This document shows positions 51,867 through 60,717 of a stretch of 64,000 nt of DNA, piece after piece. Below the pieces are notes generated by a model, which ran no database searches, was not told the origin of the DNA, and was given only the letters and a program-made list of their open reading frames with translations. Location: contig JAEUKP010000014.1 in the NCBI GenBank assembly GCA_016794145.1, positions 1-64,000 of the forward strand, in the 5' to 3' direction. The stretch is from Alphaproteobacteria bacterium (GTDB taxonomy: Bacteria > Pseudomonadota > Alphaproteobacteria > Micavibrionales > Micavibrionaceae). Positions within the stretch are counted from its first letter, which is position 1; each line of letters starts with the position of its first letter. A program made the position numbers and the translations under genes.

Positions 51867-52169
51867 CTATTTTATCTCCGGCTTAGGGGGATTGATATCC
51901 TTCTTGTATGACACAGGTGTCAAAAATTTAAACATCTGCTCCAAACTGGGGCCATGATATTTCTTTTTCCACCTCGCAAGTGTTGCCATAACAATCTGAT
52001 AGGAATAGCGAGAAGGTTCAAGATTAAAATGCTCCGCCACGTCTCTTGCAAACACATCACGGAACAAGGACTTCAAAGACCGAACAGGTCGCCTGGACAC
52101 TGCAAAAGCAGCCGCCAAAGAGCTTTTATTCTGGCGTAAGTTTTTATAGAGTTTGTTTGGCTTTTTCAT
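51867..52169 (-). CDS. Hypothetical basic 100-aa protein
   Basis: A lysine- and arginine-rich soluble protein (KKPNKLYKNLRQNKSSLAAA at the start, VMATLARWKKKYHGPSLEQM near the middle) that I do not recognise. It could bind nucleic acid, judging only from charge. It is 47 bases downstream of gcvPB on the same strand, and leads two smaller coupled frames. Confidence 0.5.
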   Translation of the reverse strand: MKKPNKLYKNLRQNKSSLAAAFAVSRRPVRSLKSLFRDVFARDVAEHFNLEPSRYSYQIVMATLARWKKKYHGPSLEQMFKFLTPVSYKKDINPPKPEIK

Positions 52170-52216
52170 AGGGAAAGCATAGCATTCTATTCCCCAAAAT
52201 GCAAAAAATTAAAGAA

Positions 52217-53701
52217 TTAACACGAACAACGGAGCACCGGATTGCGGGCCGCCTTGACTTCATCCAAACGCCGGCGCGGAGCGGACTGCGGCATCGCGTG
52301 GAATATTTCCCCCTCGCCCGCCCGGACATCCGCCGCAATTTTTTGCATCACGGCGATAAAGCGATCGAGCGTTTCTTTGCCTTCGGTCTCGGTCGGCTCA
52401 ATCAACATGGCGCCATTAACCACCAACGGGAAATAAATGGTCATCGGATGCATGCCGTATTCGATCAACGTCTTGGCAATATCCAATGTCGTCACACCGG
52501 ATTCTTTTTGAATTTTATCGGTCAATAACGCTTCGTGCATACAGGTGCGATCTCCGAACGGCGCATCATAATCCTCGCGCAATTTCGCCAGAATGTAATT
52601 GGCATTCAGAACCGCATCGCCCGATACCTGCCGCAACCCATCCGCCCCATGTGACAACATATAGGTCAAAGCCCGCACAAACATACCGAATTGCCCTTGA
52701 AAGCCTTTGAGCCGCCCAAAAGAATCCGGCCGATCCTCGCGTGTTTCCAGTTTATAGCCCGCCTCTGTCTTCACCACACAGGGAACCGGCAAATACGGGC
52801 GCAAACTTTCTGCCACACAAATCGGCCCCGATCCGGGCCCGCCGCCGCCATGCGGGGTCGAAAATGTTTTGTGCAAATTGATGTGCATCACATCCACACC
52901 AAAATCCGCCGGACGCACCCGCCCGACCAGAGCATTGAAATTGGCCCCGTCACAATAAAAATACCCGCCTGCGGCATGGAGCAATTCCGCACAGGCGGCG
53001 ATGTCGCGTTCAAACAACCCACAAGTATTCGGATTGGTGACCATCATACCCGCCACATCGTGCCCATCCCCTAACGCCTCACGGAACGCGTCCAACGACA
53101 CGCATCCGTTTTCTTTGGTGGGGATCACACGCAAATCATATCCGCACATCGCAGCCGTTGCCGGATTGGTTCCATGCGCCGAATCCGGACATAAAATCAC
53201 CTTGCGATGTCCCTGCCCATTCTGTTCATGGGCGCGGCGGATGGTCATCAACCCCGCCAATTCGCCATGCGCGCCCGCAGCAGGAGTGAGGCACACCCCA
53301 CGCAACCCCGTCAATTCACCCAACCAGTTTTGTAACTGATACATCACCTCTAACGCGCCCGGAACTGTGCAGGCTGGCTGCAACGGATGAATGCCCGCAA
53401 ATCCCGATAACCGTGCCATTTTTTCATTCAGGCGCGGATTATGTTTCATCGTGCACGATCCCAACGGAAAGAACCCATGATCAATCGAAAAATTCTTGGT
53501 CGACAACCTCACAAAATGCCGGAGCACTTGCGGCTCTTTCAGTTGCGGCAACCCAAGAGCCTCCCGTGCGCCCTGCCCTGTGCGCAGCGGGGTATTTTGC
53601 GGCGCGGGTAAATCTACCCCGCTCCCGTCACTCTGTTCATGTTCCCACAACAGTGGCTCTTCGTAATGCAACGCCCGCGATTCACCAATAAGATCGTTCA
53701 T
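52217..53701 (-). CDS. gcvPB: Glycine dehydrogenase (decarboxylating) subunit 2
   Basis: A 494-aa PLP-binding half of the P protein, which decarboxylates glycine and loads the aminomethyl group on GcvH. The PLP lysine is in MHINLHKTFSTPHGGGGPG. Other conserved parts: FFPLGSCTMKHNPRLNE (near 77-93), TPAAGAHGELAGL and NPNTCGLFE. The two-gene form (PA and PB) replaces the single long GcvP of E. coli. Its start overlaps the end of gcvPA by four bases. Confidence 0.96.
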   Translation of the reverse strand: MNDLIGESRALHYEEPLLWEHEQSDGSGVDLPAPQNTPLRTGQGAREALGLPQLKEPQVLRHFVRLSTKNFSIDHGFFPLGSCTMKHNPRLNEKMARLSGFAGIHPLQPACTVPGALEVMYQLQNWLGELTGLRGVCLTPAAGAHGELAGLMTIRRAHEQNGQGHRKVILCPDSAHGTNPATAAMCGYDLRVIPTKENGCVSLDAFREALGDGHDVAGMMVTNPNTCGLFERDIAACAELLHAAGGYFYCDGANFNALVGRVRPADFGVDVMHINLHKTFSTPHGGGGPGSGPICVAESLRPYLPVPCVVKTEAGYKLETREDRPDSFGRLKGFQGQFGMFVRALTYMLSHGADGLRQVSGDAVLNANYILAKLREDYDAPFGDRTCMHEALLTDKIQKESGVTTLDIAKTLIEYGMHPMTIYFPLVVNGAMLIEPTETEGKETLDRFIAVMQKIAADVRAGEGEIFHAMPQSAPRRRLDEVKAARNPVLRCSC

Positions 53702-54951
53702 GCTACTATCTCCTTCACCGCTTCACACAGCATTTGAATATCCGTATCGGTTGTCATTTCGGTCGCGCACATCAACACGCGGTGGTCATCCAGACGCAAT
53801 CCGGGGATGATGTTCTTCGCCGCCAGCGTCATCATGACGTCTTTGGCAGGGTTATCAAAGCGCACCACAAATTCATTAAAGAAGGCAGTGTTTTCGATCG
53901 TCACCCCTGCGATCTGTGCCAGCGCATCCGCCAATTGGCAGGCGCGTTCATGGTTGAGCCGCGCCAGGTCTTTCAGGCCCTGTTCCCCCAACAACGCGGC
54001 ATGCACCGTAAAGGCCAGAGCACATAATCCCTGATTGGTGCAAATATTCGATGTCGCCTTTTCACGGCGGATATGCTGCTCCCGCGTGGCCAGAGTCAGA
54101 ACAAAGCTCCGCCGTCCGTCCGCATCCACGGTTTCCCCGACCAATCGCCCGGGCATTTGGCGCACATATTCGTGTTTGCACGCAAAAAACCCCAGATGTG
54201 GCCCACCATAAGACATCGGGATCCCCAAGCTTTGCGCCTCGCCACATACAATATCGGCGGCGCGTGGTGGCTCCAGCAAGCCCAAGGATACGATTTCGGT
54301 AATGACCACAATCAGCTTGGCCCCGACCGCATCACATTGCGCCCGATAGGTTTCATAGGTATGAGGTGCCCCGTAAAAATCAGGCGATTGAATGATCAGG
54401 GCCGCGCAGGTGGTATCAAGATCTGTCACCACCGCATCCCGCACATAACTGTCCAGAACCTCACGATACTGCGGATGCAAGGCATTGCCGATCACGACCT
54501 TATCCCGTCCGGTTAAGCGCATCGCCATCAAGGCCGCCTCGGCACACGCGGTGGCGCCGTCATACAGGGACGCATTGGCCACATCCTGCCCTGTTAAGGC
54601 CGCGATCAAGGTTTGGTATTCAAAAATCACCTGCAACGTGCCTTGCGCAATTTCCGGCTGGTACGGCGTGTAGGAAGTGAGAAACTCCGACCGCTGGATC
54701 ACATAATCCACCGCCGCCGGAATATGATGGGAATACACCCCCGCCCCCAGAAAAAATGGCCCATCCGCGGCAGAGCGGTTTTGAGTGGCCAAAGCCGTCA
54801 TATACCGCTCGACCTCCAACTCCCCCTGATGATCCGGCAGATCAAAATGATCCGCGACGGGTAACCCTGTATAAAAATCATCAACAGCCGCCACACCGAT
54901 ATCAGCCAACATCGCGGCACGGTCTTTATGGGTCAGAGGAAGATAGCGCAT
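53698..54951 (-). CDS. gcvPA: Glycine dehydrogenase (decarboxylating) subunit 1
   Basis: A 417-aa N-terminal half of the split P protein: MRYLPLTHKDRAAMLADIGV, FLGAGVYSHHIPAAVDYVI, FLTSYTPYQPEIAQGTLQ, YDGATACAEAALMAMR. It pairs with GcvPB to form the tetrameric enzyme. It follows gcvH after three bases and overlaps gcvPB, so the four gcv genes are one operon. Confidence 0.96.
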   Translation of the reverse strand: MRYLPLTHKDRAAMLADIGVAAVDDFYTGLPVADHFDLPDHQGELEVERYMTALATQNRSAADGPFFLGAGVYSHHIPAAVDYVIQRSEFLTSYTPYQPEIAQGTLQVIFEYQTLIAALTGQDVANASLYDGATACAEAALMAMRLTGRDKVVIGNALHPQYREVLDSYVRDAVVTDLDTTCAALIIQSPDFYGAPHTYETYRAQCDAVGAKLIVVITEIVSLGLLEPPRAADIVCGEAQSLGIPMSYGGPHLGFFACKHEYVRQMPGRLVGETVDADGRRSFVLTLATREQHIRREKATSNICTNQGLCALAFTVHAALLGEQGLKDLARLNHERACQLADALAQIAGVTIENTAFFNEFVVRFDNPAKDVMMTLAAKNIIPGLRLDDHRVLMCATEMTTDTDIQMLCEAVKEIVA

Positions 54952-54954
54952 GTT

Positions 54955-55326
54955 TTACCCCGCTGTTTTCACATAGTCGCGATAGGTGGCTTCATCCATC
55001 AATCCGGCCAATTCCGCCGCATCGGTCATTTTGAATTTGGCAATCCATCCATCCGCATCCGATTTCAACAGATCATAATCGGATTCAAGTGCCGTATTGA
55101 CCGCCACGACCTCTCCCGTCACCGGTGTATACACCTCGGCCGCCGTTTTGACCGACTCGACCACCGCAAAATAGGCACCTTTTTTGTACTGGGCACCCAG
55201 CTTGGGCAGCTCGATAAAGACCAGATCCCCCAGCGCGTGCTGGGCATAGTCGGTAATGCCAATCACAGCCACAGTCCCGTCTTCGATTTTAATCCATTCA
55301 TGGTCTTTGGTGTATTTGATGTCCAT
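54955..55326 (-). CDS. gcvH: Glycine cleavage system H protein
   Basis: A 123-aa lipoyl carrier. The lipoylated lysine is in FAVVESVKTAAEVYTPVTGEV (about residue 60). HEWIKIEDGTVAVIGITDYAQ is the standard start. It shuttles the aminomethyl intermediate between the P, T and L proteins. A 62-base gap with a palindromic repeat separates it from gcvT. Confidence 0.96.
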   Translation of the reverse strand: MDIKYTKDHEWIKIEDGTVAVIGITDYAQHALGDLVFIELPKLGAQYKKGAYFAVVESVKTAAEVYTPVTGEVVAVNTALESDYDLLKSDADGWIAKFKMTDAAELAGLMDEATYRDYVKTAG

Positions 55327-55388
55327 TTTTTCTCCTTTTTGTAATTTCCGTTATCCCTGCGCGGGCGGGGATGACAGGAATAATAAAA
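55327..55388. repeat. Palindromic repeat in the gcvT-gcvH gap
   Basis: The gap contains TATCCCTGCGCGGGCGGGGATGAC (in part), an arrangement of the same family as the repeats near 3300, 30522 and 59577. It sits inside an operon, so the RNA would carry a hairpin between two coding parts. Confidence 0.45.
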
Positions 55389-56435
55389 TCACTTTTTTGT
55401 TCGTGGTTGTACAAATGGCATTTTGGCAACGCGGGCGGGAAGTGGTGTACCACGCACGACCACAGACACATCCGTCCCTTCCGCCGCATATTCACTCGGG
55501 ACATAGCCCTGCCCGATCGCGTGTTTTAAGGTCGGAGAGAATCCTCCACTCGACAACACGCCAATTTTAATCCCCTCTGTATTCAAGATGCCCGCTCCCT
55601 CGCGAGCGATCCCTTTGTCCAGCAAGACGATTCCGACACGTTTCCGGTGCGGAGGAGCAAAATCGGCAATCCGGTCTTTAGCCATCACCCACGCCAGATC
55701 GGCCTCTAACGGCGATGTCGTGGCATCAATATCATGTCCATACAGGCAATATCCCATTTCCAGACGCAGAGAATCCCGCGCCGCCAACCCGATCGGCTTC
55801 ACCCGATCATCGGCGAGCAATGCAGTCCACAGCGCGGGGGCATCGGCCGCAGGCACCGAAAGTTCGAACCCGTCTTCGCCCGTATAGCCCAACCGCGAGA
55901 CAAACATCGTATCATCACGATACCACAACCCCATATACGGCACGGCCGACAGATCAATCCCCAGCACATCCCGCATCACCGCTTCCGACTGCGGCCCCTG
56001 CAACGCCAGCAACGCCCAATCATCGAAATAAGTGAATTCCAACGCGGCAGGAAGGTGCGATTTTATCCACGCGATATCTTTCTCTTTGCACCCCGCATTG
56101 ATCACCATGTGAAAATCATCCGCGCCGGTTTTGGTCACCATCAGATCGTCGATGATCCCGCCGTCCGGATTAACCAGAACAGTATATTTGGCTTTATTGA
56201 TGGGAAGTTTTTCAAACGAGGATGGGGTAAGGCTCTGTAAAAAATCTTGCGCTCCAACCCCCTTTATCGCCACCTGCCCCATATGCGAGACATCGAACAA
56301 TCCGGCCGAGCTGCGCACCCATTCATGCTCTTTCAATACGCCCAGATCGTAATACAGCGGCATATCATATCCGGCGAATTCGGCCATTTTTGCGTTTAAC
56401 GCAACATGCTGTGCATGAAGTGGTGTTGTTTTCAT
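55389..56435 (-). CDS. gcvT: Aminomethyltransferase (glycine cleavage T protein)
   Basis: A 348-aa folate-binding enzyme that transfers the methylene group from GcvH to tetrahydrofolate and frees ammonia. FDVSHMGQVAIKGVGAQDFLQ, the catalytic aspartate region (DGGIIDDLMVTKTG, about 90-103) and YTGEDGFELSVPA, ARDSLRLEMGYCLYGHDID are all present. It is the first gene of the operon. No glycine riboswitch is recognised upstream; the leader holds repeats. Confidence 0.96.
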   Translation of the reverse strand: MKTTPLHAQHVALNAKMAEFAGYDMPLYYDLGVLKEHEWVRSSAGLFDVSHMGQVAIKGVGAQDFLQSLTPSSFEKLPINKAKYTVLVNPDGGIIDDLMVTKTGADDFHMVINAGCKEKDIAWIKSHLPAALEFTYFDDWALLALQGPQSEAVMRDVLGIDLSAVPYMGLWYRDDTMFVSRLGYTGEDGFELSVPAADAPALWTALLADDRVKPIGLAARDSLRLEMGYCLYGHDIDATTSPLEADLAWVMAKDRIADFAPPHRKRVGIVLLDKGIAREGAGILNTEGIKIGVLSSGGFSPTLKHAIGQGYVPSEYAAEGTDVSVVVRGTPLPARVAKMPFVQPRTKK

Positions 56436-56487
56436 AGGACTATTTTTCCAATTTTAATTCTAAATAGAGCACCAACATAAATTTTTT

Positions 56488-56595
56488 GCCCCCCTCACCC
56501 CACCCCTCTCCCGCAAGGGGAGAGGGAGTCTCTTACTATAAACACCTCTCCCCTTGTGGGAGAGGTCGACATGCAAAGCATGTCGGGTGAGGGGC
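56488..56595. repeat. Compound palindromic repeat between purS and gcvT
   Basis: The outer arms CCCCCTCACCC (56490-56500) and GGGTGAGGGG (56585-56594) are inverted copies. Between them lie hairpins: CCTCTCCCGCAAGGGGAGAGG at about 56505-56525, CCTCTCCCCTTGTGGGAGAGG at about 56545-56565, and CGACATGCAAAGCATGTCG at 56567-56585. A second element with the same outer arms and the CCCTCTCC-GGAGAGGG inner hairpin is at 62765-62850. Confidence 0.7.
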
Positions 56596-56604
56596 AATAA
56601 AACC

Positions 56605-56832
56605 TTACGCCACGATTTCGAAATCTTCGGTCACAGGATTGGTCAGCAATTTCTGGCACATCTCTTTCAGACGATCTTTGGACGTTCCATCCGGCACATC
56701 AATCTCGATAAACTTGCCCTGACGGACATCCCCAACCTCGGCAAATCCCAAACTGTGCAACGCGCTTTCAATCGCTTTGCCCTGTGGATCCAACACACCT
56801 TTTCTCAAAGTAACTTTTACAACTGCTTTCAT
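56605..56832 (-). CDS. purS: Phosphoribosylformylglycinamidine synthase subunit PurS
   Basis: A 75-aa small subunit that links PurL and PurQ in purine synthesis: MKAVVKVTLRKGVLDPQGKA, ALHSLGF and GKFIEIDVPDG are family-typical. purQ, the usual next gene, is not downstream here. A 268-aa orphan lies between it and purC, overlapping it by four bases. Confidence 0.93.
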   Translation of the reverse strand: MKAVVKVTLRKGVLDPQGKAIESALHSLGFAEVGDVRQGKFIEIDVPDGTSKDRLKEMCQKLLTNPVTEDFEIVA

Positions 56833-57635
56833 GATTTTCCTTTCGATACATTAATTTTACAAGCGCTCATAACATTCCCAACAAATTCTTTAAATTCTTC
56901 TTTGCTTAGATGTGTTGTTTTCTTGATTTGATTTGCAAATAGATTATTAAAACATTTTTGTGCTGGAAATCTACTCTCCCCCCACGAATCATCTTCAATT
57001 GCGTTTGGGTTAAGTTCAACTGAAATCAACCCTTCCCCTTCTTCATAGCGGGCAAAGGCAAAACAACTTTGAGCACTACCTTCTAACCCTTGATTACCGG
57101 CTTCTTCTCCTTTTTTCTCGTATGCAACCCAATAAAAATCCGCAGGGGTGATATTATACGAAATATAAACCTTACCATCTTGGAACTCAGCTGAATGAAC
57201 CCCGCCGTTGCAGCGATCACCTCTGCTATAACGCTTTACTAACTTGAGTTCATCCCCGTCTACATTCACCTTCATAACATTACTAAATCGGCCAGAGCCA
57301 CCTCCACTAACCTCTGTTTCTACAAGATACGCATTCTTATCATGGGAAATAACCTTATAGGATGTATACCCCCCCTCAGGATAATCCATATTTACCCATC
57401 CATCAGAATCGATCTTCGCTCCATTTTTCTGGCACGTTGTAATAGCGGTTTTTAAAATTGGTTCTGGCGGATTCTCAAGAGGATTGATCTCATCGAAACA
57501 GTACGGTGACAGCACATTTCCTTGCCAGACAATTGCCTCCTGCGCAGCGGCTTCCATCGCAAAAGCCTCCATAGGAGTGCCCATCATTCCCATCATAACT
57601 ATCGAGAGTAAAAAATCTTTTTTATATACTTTCAT
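56829..57635 (-). CDS. Hypothetical exported protein between purC and purS
   Basis: A 268-aa protein with a signal peptide (MKVYKKDFLLSIVMMGMMGTPMEAFAM in outline, cleavage near 25). The mature part has six or more cysteines (SPYCFDEI, TCQKNG, RCNGG, SCFAFA, KCFNN, ACKINV), suggesting disulfides in the periplasm, and many Gly/Asn-rich turns. Not recognised. It is AT-rich, while purC above it is GC-rich. Insertion into the usual purC-purS pair is odd and suggests later acquisition. Confidence 0.6.
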   Translation of the reverse strand: MKVYKKDFLLSIVMMGMMGTPMEAFAMEAAAQEAIVWQGNVLSPYCFDEINPLENPPEPILKTAITTCQKNGAKIDSDGWVNMDYPEGGYTSYKVISHDKNAYLVETEVSGGGSGRFSNVMKVNVDGDELKLVKRYSRGDRCNGGVHSAEFQDGKVYISYNITPADFYWVAYEKKGEEAGNQGLEGSAQSCFAFARYEEGEGLISVELNPNAIEDDSWGESRFPAQKCFNNLFANQIKKTTHLSKEEFKEFVGNVMSACKINVSKGKS

Positions 57636-57646
57636 TTTTTACTTTC

Positions 57647-58525
57647 CTATTTCCATGGCTTGGTCGGAGCGGATTTGTTGATGCTGCGCAATTTCCGTTC
57701 CCGTGCCAATTCATTTTCAATCTCGCCAAGGGACGCGGCGATTTGCTCGTCCACATTGCCTCCTTGCATGATCCCTGTTTCCGGCACTAACCCCAGACGT
57801 TTGGCCACGTCTTGATAGGCTTCGATCATGCCACCCAGATCCTGCCGGAACAAATCCTTGTCCAGCTTGGCTCCGGTTTTCTCATCCCACAGCCGGCAAT
57901 TATCCGGAGAAATTTCATCAGCCAACAGAATGTAAACTTCTTCATATTCGCCAAACAAACGGCCAAATTCAATTTTGAAATCCACCAAGCGAATGCCGAT
58001 TCCGGTGAACAATCCCGACAGATAGTCATTGATCCGCCAGGCTTGCGCCACAATTTCTTCCAATTCATAAGGATCCGCCCAGCCCATATTCAAAATATGG
58101 TTTTCACTGACCATCGGGTTGCCCAATTCGTTCTTTTTGTAATAAAATTCGATCAAGGGGTAGTTAAGGACCGTTCCCTCTTTCATGCCGAATTTTTTGA
58201 CCATCGATCCGGCGGCCACATTCCGCACCACGACCTCGATCGGGATGATTTCCACCTGCCGGACCAATTGTTCGCGCATATTCAGGGATTTCAGAAAATG
58301 GGTCGGAATGCCGATTCCTTCCAATTTGGTCATCAGATGGGCCGAAATACGGTTGTTCAACACCCCTTTTCCGGCGATAACCTGATGTTTTTCGCCATTT
58401 TGGGCGGTGGCGTCATCCTTAAAATACTGGATCACCGTGCCAGGTTCCGGCCCTTCAAAAAGGGTCTTGGCCTTGCCGTCATAGATCACTTTGCGGCGCG
58501 AAGATCGAAAACCAGAAAATATCAT
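57647..58525 (-). CDS. purC: SAICAR synthetase
   Basis: A 292-aa enzyme joining aspartate to CAIR in purine synthesis. [30 protein letters not shown] is the N-terminal nucleotide-binding region in parts; [19 protein letters not shown] and [26 protein letters not shown] follow. I use the ATG at 58525 because AGGA lies six bases before it; a longer frame to 58600 has no such site. About 30 residues longer at the C-terminus than the 254-aa norm. It is transcribed divergently from the DUF1476 genes. Confidence 0.93.
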   Translation of the reverse strand: MIFSGFRSSRRKVIYDGKAKTLFEGPEPGTVIQYFKDDATAQNGEKHQVIAGKGVLNNRISAHLMTKLEGIGIPTHFLKSLNMREQLVRQVEIIPIEVVVRNVAAGSMVKKFGMKEGTVLNYPLIEFYYKKNELGNPMVSENHILNMGWADPYELEEIVAQAWRINDYLSGLFTGIGIRLVDFKIEFGRLFGEYEEVYILLADEISPDNCRLWDEKTGAKLDKDLFRQDLGGMIEAYQDVAKRLGLVPETGIMQGGNVDEQIAASLGEIENELARERKLRSINKSAPTKPWK

Positions 58526-58637
58526 CAATTGTCCTGCCATATTAAGAAAATGGTTATGTTTCCTTGGTATAACAAAAGGATGGTACTCAAGTAAAACCAT
58601 TTCAACATATAACCAAAGATTATTGGGAGAAACTTAG

Positions 58638-58973
58638 ATGAGAAATATTATGTCTTTTGAAGACAGGGGACGCAGTTTTGAAACAAAATTTGCACTGGAC
58701 CAAGAAATCGCGTTTAAAATTGATGTCCTTACAACAGATTTAGTCGCACGCTGGGCTGCAGAACGCCTTCCGCTGGATGAACATCAATCCGCTAAGTTTG
58801 TATCCGAATTAAACAGTCTTGTTCTGGTCAAAAAAGGCGAATCTTTAATTAAAGAAAAACTTCTGGCCGATTTTTCGTTGAATAAAGTTGATCTGTCTGA
58901 AAATGCCCTTGATCGCTTATTCTTGCTTAAAAAACAGCAAGCTGCAAAAATGGTCCTCAAAGATGTTTCATAG
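58638..58973 (+). CDS. DUF1476 protein (ATP synthase zeta-subunit family), copy 1
   Basis: A 111-aa helical protein (MSFEDRGRSFETKFALDQEIAFK, DLVARWAAERL). DUF1476 is the zeta subunit of alphaproteobacterial F1-ATPase, an inhibitor of ATP hydrolysis in Paracoccus. The ATG at 58638 has GGGAG upstream; an ATG at 58650 gives the more usual beginning. The position opposite purC is conserved in alphaproteobacteria. It is less similar to the classic zeta pattern than copy 2 (the end lacks the KxxDDAT motif). Confidence 0.8.
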   Translation: MRNIMSFEDRGRSFETKFALDQEIAFKIDVLTTDLVARWAAERLPLDEHQSAKFVSELNSLVLVKKGESLIKEKLLADFSLNKVDLSENALDRLFLLKKQQAAKMVLKDVS

Positions 58974-59057
58974 GATGATCGGATAAAGTGGTTGCAAATT
59001 TTGTAAGGCGTTCTATGTTTATCTTTAAATGATAAACACATACAGATAGGTTACAAA

Positions 59058-59381
59058 ATGAGCTTCAACGACCGTGAGAAAGCCTTTGAAAACAAGTTTT
59101 CGCTGGATCAAGAATCACTGTTTAAAATAGAGGCCCGAACCAGTAAGCTGGTTGGCCTCTGGGCAGCAGGGAAACTTGGTTTGACAGGCGCAGAAGCAGA
59201 TTCTTATGCAAAAGAGGTTATTTCTGCGAATCTGGATGAGCCAGGTTACGGCGATATCAAACGGAAGCTGGCAGATGACTTCCAGAAAAAAAATGTTCCA
59301 CTTGATTTGGAAGAGATCGACAAAATTATTCTTAAAAGTGTTGATGATGCAACCAAGCAAATTGAATCGGAAAAACGCTAA
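59058..59381 (+). CDS. DUF1476 protein (ATP synthase zeta-subunit family), copy 2
   Basis: A 107-aa paralogue of the preceding gene: MSFNDREKAFENKFSLDQES, KLVGLWAAGKLGLTGAEADSYAKEV, and VDDATKQIESEKR at the end. It is the closer match to the alphaproteobacterial zeta subunit. A separate ribosome binding region is not strong, and the 84-base gap could hold its own promoter. Having two tandem copies suggests divided roles, for instance in different growth states. Confidence 0.85.
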   Translation: MSFNDREKAFENKFSLDQESLFKIEARTSKLVGLWAAGKLGLTGAEADSYAKEVISANLDEPGYGDIKRKLADDFQKKNVPLDLEEIDKIILKSVDDATKQIESEKR

Positions 59382-59791
59382 TCCGATCTATTTTCTAAAA
59401 ATGACATTGTTGTGAATATATACTTGGTTCAGTTAATGACCCAGAAAAAAGCCCTCTCACCCGACTTCGACTTATCAAAGCCGTACAGCCTTAAATTAAG
59501 CAGAAAGTTCTTTTGGATGCCCAGTGCAAAAGATTGTATAGTAATTTAAAATAATAATTAGATATTTCCAATTTTTCGTCATTGCGGCGAAAGCCGCAAT
59601 CTCACTTGTATAAGAGGAGATTCTGGCTTTCGCCAGAATGACAAATTCGTATTTTAAATTAGTATAATTGATAACACGCCCTAAGTCTAAAACGGAGAAC
59701 AAAAAAACACAATTGTTTTGCACTCCGTTTATAATTTTAGAAAAATCTGTATCTCCCAGGGAAAAGTAATCGCCCCAGAGACAAAATTCTG
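59382..59791. repeat. 410-base gene-free stretch with two dispersed repeats
   Basis: 59452-59492 contains CCTCTCACCCGACTTCGACTT, a partial copy of the repeat that is complete at 62765-62850. 59574-59645 contains a palindromic element: TTGCGGC-GAAA-GCCGCAA followed by ATTCTGGC-TTTC-GCCAGAAT, like the units at 3300, 30522 and 55350. A frame of 99 codons (59496-59795) that reads through this repeat is most likely not a gene. Confidence 0.6.
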
Positions 59792-60556
59792 TCACCCCAA
59801 TCCGTTCCGATAATGATTTTGAAAGACAGGCCCCCCACCTTCTCTGTCTGGAGCAGGAAGAGCCTGGCCCCTTACCTCACCCGAGGCTGCATCAGCAAAG
59901 AACTGTCTTAAAGGACCAGCGCTCGTCGAAATACCAGTCTCACTCAGTGGATCAGCATAGCCGAGGGGATCTCTTGAACGACTGCTTCTGTCTTGAACGG
60001 GAGCTAGGCCCCGTCTCAATCTCTCGTTTGATAAATTTGAAAAATCAACAGAGCCCTCATTAATTAAATCATGGGCATAAGCCTCTGTTAATCTTCCACC
60101 AGCAACAGCTGTTGCGATATCGTTAGGTGTCATTCTTTTATTATAACCAGTATGCCCGCGGGGACCCTGACCGTCTATCATAGATTCGATGTTTCTTCCC
60201 ATAGAATCAAGAGCAGGCCCTAAGCGAGCCGTTGTTTGAGGGCCCGGCAAGAAGACCCCTAAAAGACTAGCAGCAGCATTTTTTAAAAAAGACCCGATGC
60301 GATCAAATAAACCACCCCCGGATTCGGTCGGTGCGCCCCCTTGCATCATTCGCCCAAAAGGCCGAGAGCCACCAACATCAGAAAAAGGTGATTGACCCCG
60401 ATACGCATCACGCCCAAGATCAGCCCCCCTCCCACCAAAAAGTCCGCCTGTGAGGGCATTGATTCCATCTTTCACAAGCTCATATAACCCTTTTTTTAGA
60501 CCAAGACCCCCCCTATCGAAAGCTTGATGAAGAACACTTCTGAACAAATCTGACAT
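59792..60556 (-). CDS. Hypothetical glycine-rich 254-aa protein
   Basis: A Gly/Arg/Asp-rich soluble protein with no signal peptide (GGLFGGRGADLGRDAYRGQS; GPRGHTGYNKRMTPNDIATA). One moderately hydrophobic segment is near 90-108 (LKNAAASLLGVFLPG). Much of it is probably disordered. Not recognised. It stands alone, between the zeta-subunit genes and the suf operon, with 161 bases of plain AT-rich sequence before the suf operon end. Confidence 0.55.
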   Translation of the reverse strand: MSDLFRSVLHQAFDRGGLGLKKGLYELVKDGINALTGGLFGGRGADLGRDAYRGQSPFSDVGGSRPFGRMMQGGAPTESGGGLFDRIGSFLKNAAASLLGVFLPGPQTTARLGPALDSMGRNIESMIDGQGPRGHTGYNKRMTPNDIATAVAGGRLTEAYAHDLINEGSVDFSNLSNERLRRGLAPVQDRSSRSRDPLGYADPLSETGISTSAGPLRQFFADAASGEVRGQALPAPDREGGGPVFQNHYRNGLG

Positions 60557-60717
60557 AACAACACCCCATTTTTTCGTTCATTAACTAGTGTTTATATGTT
60601 AAATGTAATTGGTTAATAAAATGTTAACAGGTATATTTCTGTTTTCTTGATGAAGTGCCGTAAAGCCGGTCTTTTATAAATCTGTCAATTGATGACACAC
60701 CCTAACGATGACGGACT

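Noticed and set aside
56436..56604. Glycine riboswitch upstream of gcvT
   Set aside because: The gcvT leader and the gap to purS contain only repeat hairpins; no tandem glycine aptamer core was recognised.
59496..59795. Open frame of 99 codons on the minus strand
   Set aside because: It reads through a palindromic repeat, has no ribosome binding site, and its amino acids in the repeat part are those typical of repeat-derived false frames.
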